From NCBI GenBank assembly GCA_007695285.1, contig REEC01000133.1, positions 1 through 64,000 on the forward strand: 64,000 bases of DNA, written 5' to 3'. A model generated the notes under the pieces. It was not told where the DNA came from, did not search any database, and saw only the letters and a list, made by a program, of their open reading frames with translations. Below, in pieces: positions 31,857 to 40,421 of this stretch. Positions within the stretch are counted from its first letter, which is position 1. Each line of letters begins with the position of its first letter. The position numbers and the translations under genes were made by a program. The DNA comes from Spirochaetaceae bacterium (GTDB lineage: Bacteria > Spirochaetota > Spirochaetia > DSM-27196 > PXBQ01).

Positions 31857-33902
31857 GTGGCCGACGAGACGAACATCGAAGTACAGCTCAGCGCTATCTC
31901 GAACTGGCTGAACGTCGCATTCAAGAAGGAATTGATCTCGGGGCTCGGCCGTACTCTCGACGACGACGAGACAGTACTCGACGTGCTCGAGGGCTTTTAT
32001 CGCGGGAGCGTCATCACCGGGTCCGGCACCGGCGCGTCGGGGCTTCTCTGCCTGACCAACCGGCGGTTGCTCTTCTTCCTCTCGGGAGCGCGTACCGCGC
32101 GTCCCGAAGCGATCCCGTTTGATAACGTCTCGACGATGACGGTCAAACGTGGGCTCGCTTCGACACAACTGCACATTAACCAGCGCGGCGGCTCTACGGT
32201 TCTGACCGCGCCGGGCAACGAGATCCAGGTGTACTCGTTCCTCGAAAGCGTAAAGAAACACGCGGGCGATCATCTGGTGCCAGTCGGCGGCGCTTCGACG
32301 CCCAAAGTCGGCGGCGCTTCGACGCCCAACACGACTAGGCCTCGCCCGGAACCTCCGGCACATCTGGCCGGCACCAACGGTGCCACGGCGAACGGGCTCG
32401 ACGACGACAACGATGAAATTCATCCCCGACCGATCGCGACCGAGGAGGACAGGAAACGAAACATCTCGTTCCTGCTCGGCGAGGCCAGGAAACTCTACAC
32501 GCTCGTGAACGAGTACAACAAGTTCAACGGCGAGCCGACGTTTCTGGTACATATGATCGATGATCTCCTGTACATCACGTACAACTGCATCGGGTACGAT
32601 TACGACGTCTCCGACGAGACAAAGTTATTTATCGCGATGTGTTTCATGCCGCTGAAGCAGAATCTCGTGAAGGATCGTGACCTCATCGTCGATCTCTTCC
32701 GATACGATACGCTTTCAGACAAGCGGCGAACCGCGATCCTCGACCAGTGGCGGCGATTCAGCAACGAGATTCGCAAAGTCGGTTCGGGTCGACCGCGGCG
32801 CGCGTGTAAAACGCTCGCGTATCTCGCGAAGTACGACGAAGAAAACGGAACATCGCACGTCGACCGGGTCGCGTCGGCGTTCTACGCGTACGCACAATGC
32901 GTGATGAAGGCCGACGGTACGATCACGAAGGCGCAGGCGAGGCGGCTCATCAAGATCCGTGAGTTGATCTACGGGACCGACGCTTCGAACAACGACACGG
33001 GCGACGGCGAGGTGCAGGCTCAAAGGCAGAATCCCGCGCGGGACGGTATTGCCGCGGAAGAGGAACCCGAGACGCTCGAGGAGGTGATGGAGAAGATCAA
33101 CGGCCTCATCGGCATGGAGAAGGTCAAAGATCAGATCCTCACGTTCATCAACCTCATCAAGATCCACAAGGAACGCGAAAAACGCGGCCTGCCGGTTACC
33201 GCGTTTGCACTGCACGCGGTGTTTTACGGCCCTCCGGGAACCGGCAAGACGACGGTCGCGCGGTACCTCGGGAAGGTGTATCGCTGCCTCGGACTGCTCT
33301 CGAGTGGGCACCTCGTCGAGACCGACCGTGCGGGTCTCGTCGCGGGGTACGTCGGGCAGACCGCGCTCAAGGTCGACGAGATCATCAACGACGCGCTCGA
33401 CGGTGTGCTTTTCATCGACGAGGCGTACACGCTGAGCCCGCGGAACGCGGGGAAAGACTTTGGGCAGGAGGTCATCGATACGCTTCTCAAGCGCATGGAG
33501 GACCATCGTGACCGGCTCGCGGTCGTCGTCGCGGGTTACACCGACGAGATGCAGGACTTCATCACGTCGAATCCCGGGCTCAAGTCACGGTTCGGCCGGT
33601 ACTTCTACTTCGATAACTACTCGCCGGCCGAGTTGCTCCAAATCTTCGATATTTTTGTCGACAACGCGACGTTCACGATCACGCCGGGCGCGCGACGCGA
33701 GTTTTTAAGGATCCTCGGGGTTTTCCACGAGAGGCGTGACCGGAGCTTTGGAAACGGCCGGCTCGTGCGGAACCTCTTTGAGCGAATCGTCGAAAAACAA
33801 GCGAACCGGATCGCCGAGGTATCGCCGCTCACCGACGAAATTCTCTGTACGATCACGAAACGCGACATCCCCGCTGCCGAAGAGATCGACCAGATGTCGT
33901 GA
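31857..33902 (+). CDS. AAA+ ATPase (CbxX/SpoVK type) with PH-like N-terminus
   Basis: A 681-residue protein. Residues 30-125 resemble a bacterial PH-like/YokE domain (GLLCLTNRRLLFFLSG, IPFDNVSTMTVKRGL). A low-complexity linker (about 135-195) contains a 24-base tandem repeat. Residues 200-385 are helical and may be TerB-like (a tentative call). The C-terminal AAA+ module is of the CbxX/CfqX type: Walker A GPPGTGKTT at 458, Walker B GVLFIDEAYTL near 516, and GLKSRFGRYFYFDNY. This class remodels other proteins (Rubisco activases, type VII systems, sporulation). The target here is unknown. Confidence 0.85.
   Translation: MADETNIEVQLSAISNWLNVAFKKELISGLGRTLDDDETVLDVLEGFYRGSVITGSGTGASGLLCLTNRRLLFFLSGARTARPEAIPFDNVSTMTVKRGLASTQLHINQRGGSTVLTAPGNEIQVYSFLESVKKHAGDHLVPVGGASTPKVGGASTPNTTRPRPEPPAHLAGTNGATANGLDDDNDEIHPRPIATEEDRKRNISFLLGEARKLYTLVNEYNKFNGEPTFLVHMIDDLLYITYNCIGYDYDVSDETKLFIAMCFMPLKQNLVKDRDLIVDLFRYDTLSDKRRTAILDQWRRFSNEIRKVGSGRPRRACKTLAYLAKYDEENGTSHVDRVASAFYAYAQCVMKADGTITKAQARRLIKIRELIYGTDASNNDTGDGEVQAQRQNPARDGIAAEEEPETLEEVMEKINGLIGMEKVKDQILTFINLIKIHKEREKRGLPVTAFALHAVFYGPPGTGKTTVARYLGKVYRCLGLLSSGHLVETDRAGLVAGYVGQTALKVDEIINDALDGVLFIDEAYTLSPRNAGKDFGQEVIDTLLKRMEDHRDRLAVVVAGYTDEMQDFITSNPGLKSRFGRYFYFDNYSPAELLQIFDIFVDNATFTITPGARREFLRILGVFHERRDRSFGNGRLVRNLFERIVEKQANRIAEVSPLTDEILCTITKRDIPAAEEIDQMS
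32283..32330 (+). repeat. 24-base tandem duplication in the AAA+ gene
   Basis: Two adjacent 24-base units (32283-32306 and 32307-32330) differ only at the last base and encode VGGASTPK then VGGASTPN. They keep the frame and sit in the flexible linker. Confidence 0.9.
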
Positions 33903-33941
33903 CGGATACCGGAGAGCTCGCTTCCTGATCGCTCCGACGGT

Positions 33942-34385
33942 TCACGCGGTAATAACGGCGAGCAGTTCGGACGGTGTCTTCGCGCCGAGCATTTTTTTCC
34001 GCTTGGTCTTGTCTTTCAGAAGCCGGCCGATCTCCGCGAGAAATCGGACGTGCGGGCCGGTCCCGTCTTTCGGCGAGAGCGTCATGATAAAAATCTGCGC
34101 GGGTTTGTTATCGATGCACTCAAACTCGATCTTGGCTTTCGAAACGCCGACGCACGCGACGAGCTCGTCGACCGCGTCGGTCTTTGCGTGAGGGATCGCG
34201 ATGCCGTTCTCCATCCCGGTCGACATCCGTGCCTCGCTCGCGAGCAGATCCTGAAGAGCCGTCTCGGGATCCTTGATCTTCCCGGACCGTTTCAGGACGT
34301 CGAACAACGCCCGAATGACGTCCTCTTTGCTTTCGGCGGCAAGATCGGTCGCGACTAACTCTTCGGAAAGCAGTTCGCTTATCAT
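33942..34385 (-). CDS. PTS EIIA (PtsN/fructose type) protein
   Basis: A 147-residue EIIA domain with the phospho-accepting His in GIAIPHAKTDAV near residue 62 and the SPKDGTGPHVRFLAEIGRLL block near residue 108. It is similar to PtsN or to the EIIA of fructose/mannitol systems, receives phosphate from HPr and either feeds a transporter or regulates metabolism. No EIIB or EIIC gene lies nearby, which favours a regulatory role. ATG 34385 is used; GTG 34391 is upstream. Confidence 0.88.
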   Translation of the reverse strand: MISELLSEELVATDLAAESKEDVIRALFDVLKRSGKIKDPETALQDLLASEARMSTGMENGIAIPHAKTDAVDELVACVGVSKAKIEFECIDNKPAQIFIMTLSPKDGTGPHVRFLAEIGRLLKDKTKRKKMLGAKTPSELLAVITA

Positions 34386-34392
34386 CGCCACG

Positions 34393-34422
34393 ATAGTACG
34401 AGCGTTTTTTGCGCCGTGTCAA
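34393..34422 (-). promoter_or_regulatory. Promoter of the EIIA gene, probably leaderless
   Basis: On the minus strand TTGACA (34422-34417), 18 bases, TACTAT (34398-34393), then 7 bases to ATG 34385. No ribosome-binding site. Confidence 0.65.
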
Positions 34423-34464
34423 CACGTATTTTGCGTGGTATTTCTTGCTGTGACGTATTTCGTC

Positions 34465-34492
34465 TTGAATACATGATGAGATTCGTTATACT
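34465..34492 (+). promoter_or_regulatory. Promoter of the antiporter operon
   Basis: TTGAAT (34465-34470), 16 bases, TATACT (34487-34492). ATG 34504 is 11 bases after the -10 box, so the leader is about 5 bases, without a ribosome-binding site. Confidence 0.6.
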
Positions 34493-34503
34493 TTGCAGGC
34501 ATT

Positions 34504-35025
34504 ATGAGCAGCGTCGAAAAGCCCCCACGCCCGGTTAGCCTCGGCTTTGTCCTCCGTTTGGCCCGCGTTACCGTGATGTTCGCGATCATATGGGGAATCT
34601 TCAGCGAGTCGTTCGCTCCGGCGCAGCTGATCCTTGGTGCGATCGTCGGTCTGGTCACGCTGTTCGCCACCGACAGGCACATCTTGAAGCAGGACTACGT
34701 CGCGACGTACCGATTCGGGTTCTTTCGCGCGATCAAGTACTTTTTCAACCTGCTGGTCCAGATCTATCTGGCGGGCTTTTCGGCGTTGTACCGGATTATC
34801 ACGGGTAAACTCAACGTCGACGTCGTCGAGATCCACACCGAACTCGAGGATCAGTTCCTGATCAGCCTACTCGCGAACTCAATCACGCTGACTCCGGGGA
34901 CCGTGACGCTCGCAACCGAGGGTCGGAAGCTCCTGGTGATCTGGATCGACTGCAGCACACGCGACCCGGTCGAAGCCGGCCGGATCATAAAAGCCAACTT
35001 CGAAGACTTGCTCATGAGGAGGTGA
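34504..35025 (+). CDS. mnhE: Na+/H+ antiporter subunit E (MrpE/MbhA type)
   Basis: A 173-residue membrane protein with two or three TM helices near residues 18-90 and the family signature ANSITLTPGTVTLA near residue 126. MrpE is a small structural subunit of the multi-subunit monovalent cation/proton antiporter. It is the first of eight tightly packed genes in the order E-F-G-(A-like pieces)-B-C-D. Confidence 0.9.
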   Translation: MSSVEKPPRPVSLGFVLRLARVTVMFAIIWGIFSESFAPAQLILGAIVGLVTLFATDRHILKQDYVATYRFGFFRAIKYFFNLLVQIYLAGFSALYRIITGKLNVDVVEIHTELEDQFLISLLANSITLTPGTVTLATEGRKLLVIWIDCSTRDPVEAGRIIKANFEDLLMRR

Positions 35026-35027
35026 CG

Positions 35028-35288
35028 ATGTCATTCCTGAACGCCGTCCTGATCGTGGTCGCGGTGCTTGGCGTCGGCGGCGTCGCGCGCGTGATAATCG
35101 GCCCGACTATCTGGGACCGAATCCTGGGACTCAACCTGATCTCGTCGAAAATTATCGTTGCGATCGTCTTTTTCGCGCTGATCCTCGAAAAATCGTATCT
35201 GCTCGATATCGCGATCGTCTACTCGCTGATCGGCTTCATCGGCAGCGTTCTGATTTCGCGTTTCGTCGAGAAGAAGGGTCAAGTATGA
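35028..35288 (+). CDS. mnhF: Na+/H+ antiporter subunit F
   Basis: An 86-residue protein with three TM helices and the family core GPTIWDRILGLNLISSKI. ATG 35028 is chosen with GAGGAGG upstream; it starts 2 bases after the mnhE stop. The stop overlaps mnhG by 4 bases. MrpF takes part in the antiporter and, in some bacteria, in bile-salt or cation efflux. Confidence 0.9.
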   Translation: MSFLNAVLIVVAVLGVGGVARVIIGPTIWDRILGLNLISSKIIVAIVFFALILEKSYLLDIAIVYSLIGFIGSVLISRFVEKKGQV

Positions 35289-35587
35289 TCGTGGGAATCG
35301 GGTACGCGTTGATCCTTGCAGGACTGTTCTTCACAGCGACCGGCGTCTACAGCGTCCTGAAGTTTCAGGACTTCTACTCGCGCGCGGTAATCACGTCGAA
35401 GGTCGATACGGTCGGATTCACGACGGTGCTGATCGGCGCGATGCTCGTGAGCGGCGCGAATTTCTTCACGCTCAAGATCGCGTTGATTCTCGTCTTTGAG
35501 CTGCTCACGACGCCGCTCTCGACGCACGCGATTGCGCACTCGGCGTACGCTGCCGGTTACAAGGTGAGGAGAAGCGACGATGTTTGA
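35285..35587 (+). CDS. mnhG: Na+/H+ antiporter subunit G
   Basis: A 100-residue protein with three TM helices. FFTATGVYSVLKFQDFYSRA and LTTPLSTHAIAHSAY are the usual MrpG landmarks. It overlaps mnhF by 4 bases and the next gene by 8. Confidence 0.9.
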   Translation: MIVGIGYALILAGLFFTATGVYSVLKFQDFYSRAVITSKVDTVGFTTVLIGAMLVSGANFFTLKIALILVFELLTTPLSTHAIAHSAYAAGYKVRRSDDV

Positions 35588-36149
35588 GCTCATCTTGTTC
35601 GGTATCATGATCGTACTCGCGTTCCTCGCGATCGAGACGAACATCCTGCGAAAGGCCGTCGTGTTTCTCGGGATATTTTCGCTCGTGACGTCTTTCGTGT
35701 ACCTGTATAACAACGCCCCCGACGTCGCGATCGCCGAAGCGGTGATCGGAAGCGCGCTCGTGACGCTTCTGTACCTGACCGCGCTTCGGAGGTACAAGGT
35801 GTACAATATCTGCTTCACGAACGAAGAGTTTGGTACGGTTGTCGACCGAAACATTATCGAGGGCACCCGGCGTGGACAGTTGCTCCGCGATATCGAGAAC
35901 ATCTGCCTGAACCGCGAGCTCGAACCGCAGATCGTCTACACGCCCGATCCGCTCGAGTCGGTGAAGGCGCGCGGCATTTACGATTTGATCATTCGTCAGG
36001 AGAAGGACAGCATTACGGTGTACGGTCACCGGGACAATTACTTCGTCGACGAGCTCGAGATGTTCCTGATTCTCCGGTACAAAGACCTCGAGTGCACGTT
36101 TGTCCGGTTTGGCGACGACGGTGACGATGACGAGGAGCAGATCGCGTGA
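35580..36149 (+). CDS. MbhD-like (DUF4040) antiporter subunit with soluble tail
   Basis: A 189-residue protein. The first 70 residues are three TM helices of the DUF4040/MbhD type, corresponding to a C-terminal piece of MrpA (YNNAPDVAIAEAVIGSALVT is diagnostic). The remaining 115 residues are soluble (YTPDPLESVKARGIYDLIIR, then YGHRDNYFVDELEMFL) and end in an acidic DDGDDDEEQ run. Such a tail is not part of the standard MbhD and may be a regulatory domain. Confidence 0.82.
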   Translation: MFELILFGIMIVLAFLAIETNILRKAVVFLGIFSLVTSFVYLYNNAPDVAIAEAVIGSALVTLLYLTALRRYKVYNICFTNEEFGTVVDRNIIEGTRRGQLLRDIENICLNRELEPQIVYTPDPLESVKARGIYDLIIRQEKDSITVYGHRDNYFVDELEMFLILRYKDLECTFVRFGDDGDDDEEQIA

Positions 36150-36409
36150 GAAAGCTGCTCTTGGGACTCTTTGTCGCCGCGCTGCTCGTGTTTGTGCTCT
36201 TTGTCCACGACACGCACACCGAGGCGCTCGATAACGATCTACACGTGTACTATCGCGAGAACTTCTATTCGGACACGGGTGCGGAGAACGCCGTCGCGGC
36301 GATCTATCTGAACTACCGCATGTACGACACGATTTTCGAGGCGCTGATTCTGCTGGTGAGCATAATCGGGATGATCCATTTCTTCAGAGCCGGAGGACCC
36401 AATGAATGA
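36146..36409 (+). CDS. MbhE-like antiporter subunit
   Basis: An 87-residue protein with an N-terminal and a C-terminal TM helix and a short hydrophilic middle (YSDTGAENAVAAIYLNYRMYDTIFE). This corresponds to MbhE, the second piece homologous to the end of MrpA. It overlaps both neighbours by 4 to 8 bases. Confidence 0.8.
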   Translation: MRKLLLGLFVAALLVFVLFVHDTHTEALDNDLHVYYRENFYSDTGAENAVAAIYLNYRMYDTIFEALILLVSIIGMIHFFRAGGPNE

Positions 36410-36788
36410 AGACTCTCCGATCATCGCATCGATCACGGGCGTTCTGTACCCGTTCATAATCATGTTCGGGATCTATATTATTGTGAACGGGCACAACACC
36501 CCCGGAGGTGGATTCCAAGGCGGCGCGATTCTCGCGACCGTGTTTATCGGACGATACATCGTCACGCCGGTCGACGACATGAATCTACACGCGATGCACA
36601 GTCTCGAAAAGCTTCTGCTCGCGGTCTTGATTCTCGTACCGGTGGTTTTCCTCTTCTCCGAGCTCAACCGCGCGCACTCGTGGCTCAACGAACCGTACCT
36701 GATATTCATGAATCTTTTGATAGGCGTCAAAGTATCTTTGGGGCTCACGATCGTCGTGTTCAGATTCGCATTCTCAAAGGATAGGTAA
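36402..36788 (+). CDS. mnhB: Na+/H+ antiporter subunit B
   Basis: A 128-residue protein with four TM helices and the MrpB signature VNGHNTPGGGFQGGAILAT. It is required for antiporter assembly. Confidence 0.92.
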   Translation: MNEDSPIIASITGVLYPFIIMFGIYIIVNGHNTPGGGFQGGAILATVFIGRYIVTPVDDMNLHAMHSLEKLLLAVLILVPVVFLFSELNRAHSWLNEPYLIFMNLLIGVKVSLGLTIVVFRFAFSKDR

Positions 36789-36792
36789 AGCA

Positions 36793-37149
36793 GTGGAGAT
36801 TGGACGATTCATCAACGGCCAAACGGTTAGTTTGGTTTTGTTTTTCATCGGTCTGTACGGCGTTCTGACGCAACGGAACATCGTCAAGACGATCATCGCC
36901 GTGAACATGATGGATGTTGGGGGAATCCTGTTCCTGATCACGGTCAACTACCGGCCCGACAGCATCCCTCCGATCGGGCACACCGATCTCGCCCGGATGG
37001 CGGATCCGCTGCCGCAGGCGTTGATGATCACCGCGATCGTGATCGGTATTTCGGTCACCGCGGTGAGTCTCACGGTTTTCATCGGCCTGTTCCGCCGATA
37101 CGGCACGGCCGACTGGGCGACGATCGCCGGCCGCTCGAAAGCCAAATGA
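36793..37149 (+). CDS. mnhC: Na+/H+ antiporter subunit C (NuoK-like)
   Basis: A 118-residue protein with three TM helices and GLYGVLTQRNIVKTIIAVN and the DPLPQALMITAIVIG segment, both typical of MrpC/NuoK. It starts at GTG and overlaps mnhD by 4 bases. MrpC is homologous to NuoK of complex I. Confidence 0.92.
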   Translation: MEIGRFINGQTVSLVLFFIGLYGVLTQRNIVKTIIAVNMMDVGGILFLITVNYRPDSIPPIGHTDLARMADPLPQALMITAIVIGISVTAVSLTVFIGLFRRYGTADWATIAGRSKAK

Positions 37150-38744
37150 TCCCGCTGTACGTTCCCGTTCTGCTGCCGATCGTCGTCGCCGCGGTCTGTT
37201 TTCTCGTCCCGCGCCGCGTGTACCACGCGTTGCTCCTGAGCGCTCAGGCCGTGCAGACCGCGTTCGTGATCGAGGTGTTCGTCCGCATGCGGCGAACCGG
37301 ACCAATCGTCGAGTACATCGGCAATTGGCCGGAGGGTATCGGGCTCGCGCTCAGAGCCGACGATATCTCGGGCGTCCTCGTGTTGTTGACGGCGGTGCTT
37401 TTTCTCTTTTTATTCGTGTTCAACACGCGCAAGCAGTACATGAACAATATTTTCCAGTTTCTCTTCATTACGCTACAGTCTGTGACGATCGCTTTGTTTC
37501 TCTCGGGCGACATCTTCAACGTGTACGTTCTGACGGAACTCGGGATGATCATGGTCAGTATCCTGATCATGTACAAACACGATAAGCAGACTTTGTACGA
37601 CGGCGTCGTGTTCTTCATGGTAAACATGGTCGGAATGTCGTTCTACTTACTCGGCATCGGCCTCCTGTACAAGACGGTCGGAACACTCGACATCGCCGCG
37701 ATCGGCGAACGAGTCATGCAGATCGAAGACCCGCGCGCGGTCTTGCTGCCTTTCGCGCTTCTTGTGACGGGTGTCGGTGTCAAGGCCGCGATCTTTCCGC
37801 TGTTCAGCTGGCTTCCCCACGCGCACGGCGCGCACAGCGCGCCGTCGATCGTCTCGGCCGCGCTCTCGGGTATCCAGGTCAAGACCGGGGTGTACCTCCT
37901 GATCCGGTTCACCGCGATGTTCGCTCCGGTTTTCAACACCGGACCGTTTTTTGTCGCGATAGGGTTTGTGACCGCGGTCGTCGGCTTCACGGCGGCTCTC
38001 GCCGAGGACGACCTGAAACTACTGCTCGCGTACTCGACGGTATCGCAAATCGGGTTGATCGTGTTCGGACTCAACGCGGGCACCGAGACCGCGTACTGGG
38101 GTAGCCTGCTTCACATCGTGAACCACGCGCTTTTCAAGGCGCTGCTCTTCATCACCGCCGGGTTGATCGTCAAAAAGTACGGAACGCGGAGAATCGCCGA
38201 GATCCGCGGCGTTTTCATGCGCATGCCGGTCGTCGCGATCGCGTCGATCATGGCCGTCTTCGGCATCGCCGGAGTACCGTTCTTCAACGGCAGCATCTCG
38301 AAGTACCTGATCGAGTCGGGCGCCGGTGGCCGCTGGGGCAGCGCCGCGTTGATCCTGATGAATCTCGGGACGATCACGGTGTTCGTGAAGTTCGCGGCGG
38401 TTTACTTCGGCAGGTCCGACGGTGAGAAGTTTCACCCCGACGTGTTCACGGGCGGTGTCGCGGTTGTGATGGGCCTCGCGTGCCTTGCGATCGGTCTCGC
38501 GTCGCCCGCAGTCATCCGTGTGCTGTTCGCGCGGGACCTCGCGATCGGCGGCGCGTACGAGCCCGACAAAGCGTTCACATTTCTCGGCACGCTCGCGGTC
38601 GCGATCGCCGTGTACCACGGCATCGCGCGGTTGCCCGCTGTGACCGCGTGGGTGCGCTCCAAAAAGCTCAGGTTCAACTCGATCGCGCTCTCGATCACGC
38701 TGTTTTTCGCGACGTTCGCAGGCTATCTCTACGTGACGGGCTAG
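37146..38744 (+). CDS. mnhD: Na+/H+ antiporter subunit D (NuoN/NuoM-like)
   Basis: A 532-residue protein of about 14 TM helices in the proton-translocating subunit family. The conserved Glu in LTELGMIM (TM5) and Lys in VGVKAAIFPLFSWLPHAHGAHSA (TM7, motif split) are present, as in MrpD/MbhH. It is the only large pump-like subunit in the operon; the MrpA N-terminal (NuoL-like) half is missing. Confidence 0.92.
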   Translation: MIPLYVPVLLPIVVAAVCFLVPRRVYHALLLSAQAVQTAFVIEVFVRMRRTGPIVEYIGNWPEGIGLALRADDISGVLVLLTAVLFLFLFVFNTRKQYMNNIFQFLFITLQSVTIALFLSGDIFNVYVLTELGMIMVSILIMYKHDKQTLYDGVVFFMVNMVGMSFYLLGIGLLYKTVGTLDIAAIGERVMQIEDPRAVLLPFALLVTGVGVKAAIFPLFSWLPHAHGAHSAPSIVSAALSGIQVKTGVYLLIRFTAMFAPVFNTGPFFVAIGFVTAVVGFTAALAEDDLKLLLAYSTVSQIGLIVFGLNAGTETAYWGSLLHIVNHALFKALLFITAGLIVKKYGTRRIAEIRGVFMRMPVVAIASIMAVFGIAGVPFFNGSISKYLIESGAGGRWGSAALILMNLGTITVFVKFAAVYFGRSDGEKFHPDVFTGGVAVVMGLACLAIGLASPAVIRVLFARDLAIGGAYEPDKAFTFLGTLAVAIAVYHGIARLPAVTAWVRSKKLRFNSIALSITLFFATFAGYLYVTG

Positions 38745-38752
38745 GAAATAAC

Positions 38753-38781
38753 TTGACCGCGTCTGGAAATTCCTCTACGGT
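38753..38781 (+). promoter_or_regulatory. Promoter of the SpeE-like gene, probably leaderless
   Basis: TTGACC (38753-38758), 17 bases, TACGGT (38776-38781), then 7 bases to ATG 38789. It closely resembles the promoter at 14555, including the spacer start GCGT and TTCC before the -10 box. Confidence 0.65.
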
Positions 38782-38788
38782 TCACGCT

Positions 38789-40342
38789 ATGAAAACTCTC
38801 ATCCGGAAAGTGACGCCGCACACCGTTGTGTTTTTCGGCAGCATGAGCATCATGATCCTCGAGCTTGTCGCGAGTCGGATCATCGCGAAGTACTTCGGAA
38901 GTTCGCTCTACACGTGGACCGGGGTAATCGGTGTCGTGTTGGCGGGTATCTCGCTCGGCAACTACATCGGCGGCCGCCTCGCCGACCGCTTCAAGCCGTC
39001 GTCGGTGATTTTCCCGCTGCTGCTCACGTCGTCCGGATTGGTTTTCCTGGTTCTGGTTCTCGATCTGGTGCTCGGCTCGATCATGCGCGACGCGGCGACG
39101 ATCGTCACGGCGGTCATGGTCGTACGCTCACTCGCGGTGATCGTACTGCTGTTCTTCATACCGTCGACGTTCCTCGGCATGAACGCGCCGATCATGGCAA
39201 AGTACGCGCTCGAGCTCAACCTCAAAGTCGGAACGACCGTCGGTTCGATCTACGCGGTCTCGTCGCTCGGAAGCATCCTCGGGACTTTTCTCGCGGGGTT
39301 CGTCTTGATTCCGTCGTTCGATATCAGGATCATCATCTTCATCGTGAGCCTCGTGATCGCGTCGCTCTCTTTCCTCGTGATCGGCAAGAAACTCGTCACG
39401 GTCGGCGTGATGGCCGCGATCGTCGTTCTTTTCCTGGTGTTCCAGACCGCCGACCCCGACGGACTCATCGGCACCGGCGACGACGAAGTGTTGTACTCGC
39501 GCCACTCGCAGCACGCGCACATCCAGGTAAAGGACTTCAAGACCGGCGACCGGATCGACGTGCGGACGCTGATCATGAACGGCCTGCAGCACAACCGCCA
39601 CGATCCGGCGAACCCCGACAACCTGTTGTACGAGTACGAGCGGATCTTCGGCGCAATCACCGAGTACTACATCTCGACGATGCGAGATCCGTCGTCGTTC
39701 ACCGCGTTGACGCTCGGAGGCGGCGCGATGACGTTTCCGGCGTACATGGAACGACGGTGGGATCCGCGCCGTAACTCGGTGGTCGAGATCGACCCACGCG
39801 TCGTCGAACTCGCGTTTGAGTACTTCGACGTCCCCCGCGACACCGAGATGAACATCGTCGTCGCCGATGCGCGCGCGTACGTCAACACGGTCCGCGATGA
39901 GCGAACGTACGACTTGATCTACCTCGACGCGTTCAGCTCGTTCTCGATCCCGTACCACCTCACGACGCGACAGTTTGCCGACGAGCTCGACCAAATCCTT
40001 GTTCCCGACGGCGTCATCATGGCGAACGTGATCGACATTTTCTCTATCGGGCGTTTCCTCAACGCCTACCGCAACACTCTCGCGGCGGTCTTCCCGCACG
40101 TACGCGTCTACTCGGGACCGGCGCTCCCGACGACGACGCGCAGCACGTTCGTGATCGTCGCGAGCCGTACCCCGATCATCCCCGACACGATCCGCGATAC
40201 GCGCGGCGTGCTCGTCGCGTCGACGATTTCCGATGAAATGCTCGCCGATCTCGTCGAGAGGAACGGCCCGCTCGTCTTGACCGACACCTACTCTCCGGTC
40301 GAGAACCTCATCGCACCGGTTTTTCTTCAAGCGATCAACTGA
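38789..40342 (+). CDS. Membrane-anchored spermidine-synthase-like protein
   Basis: A 517-residue protein: six or seven TM helices (about 10-215) followed by a SpeE-like class I methyltransferase fold (TALTLGGGAMTFPAYM near residue 310, VVEIDPRVVELA, YLDAFSSFSIPYHLTT). This architecture is common as an annotated fused spermidine synthase; in many members the polyamine-specific residues are altered and the true reaction is unknown. A polyamine importer is encoded at 50737-54530, which fits but does not prove a polyamine role. Confidence 0.85.
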   Translation: MKTLIRKVTPHTVVFFGSMSIMILELVASRIIAKYFGSSLYTWTGVIGVVLAGISLGNYIGGRLADRFKPSSVIFPLLLTSSGLVFLVLVLDLVLGSIMRDAATIVTAVMVVRSLAVIVLLFFIPSTFLGMNAPIMAKYALELNLKVGTTVGSIYAVSSLGSILGTFLAGFVLIPSFDIRIIIFIVSLVIASLSFLVIGKKLVTVGVMAAIVVLFLVFQTADPDGLIGTGDDEVLYSRHSQHAHIQVKDFKTGDRIDVRTLIMNGLQHNRHDPANPDNLLYEYERIFGAITEYYISTMRDPSSFTALTLGGGAMTFPAYMERRWDPRRNSVVEIDPRVVELAFEYFDVPRDTEMNIVVADARAYVNTVRDERTYDLIYLDAFSSFSIPYHLTTRQFADELDQILVPDGVIMANVIDIFSIGRFLNAYRNTLAAVFPHVRVYSGPALPTTTRSTFVIVASRTPIIPDTIRDTRGVLVASTISDEMLADLVERNGPLVLTDTYSPVENLIAPVFLQAIN

Positions 40343-40384
40343 GACATCGCCGAACCGCGTTCATCCGCTTCGTCGCCGGGACCT

Positions 40385-40414
40385 TTCGTCGTTCAACCGA
40401 TTCTTGAGTATATT
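40385..40414 (+). promoter_or_regulatory. Promoter of the GNAT-like gene, probably leaderless
   Basis: TATATT (40409-40414) lies 7 bases before ATG 40422. The best -35 candidate is TTCGTC (40385-40390) at 18 bases. No ribosome-binding site. Confidence 0.45.
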
Positions 40415-40421
40415 GGTGCAG

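Noticed and set aside
32283..32330. CRISPR-like repeat
   Set aside because: Only two adjacent units with no spacer, in frame inside a protein linker.
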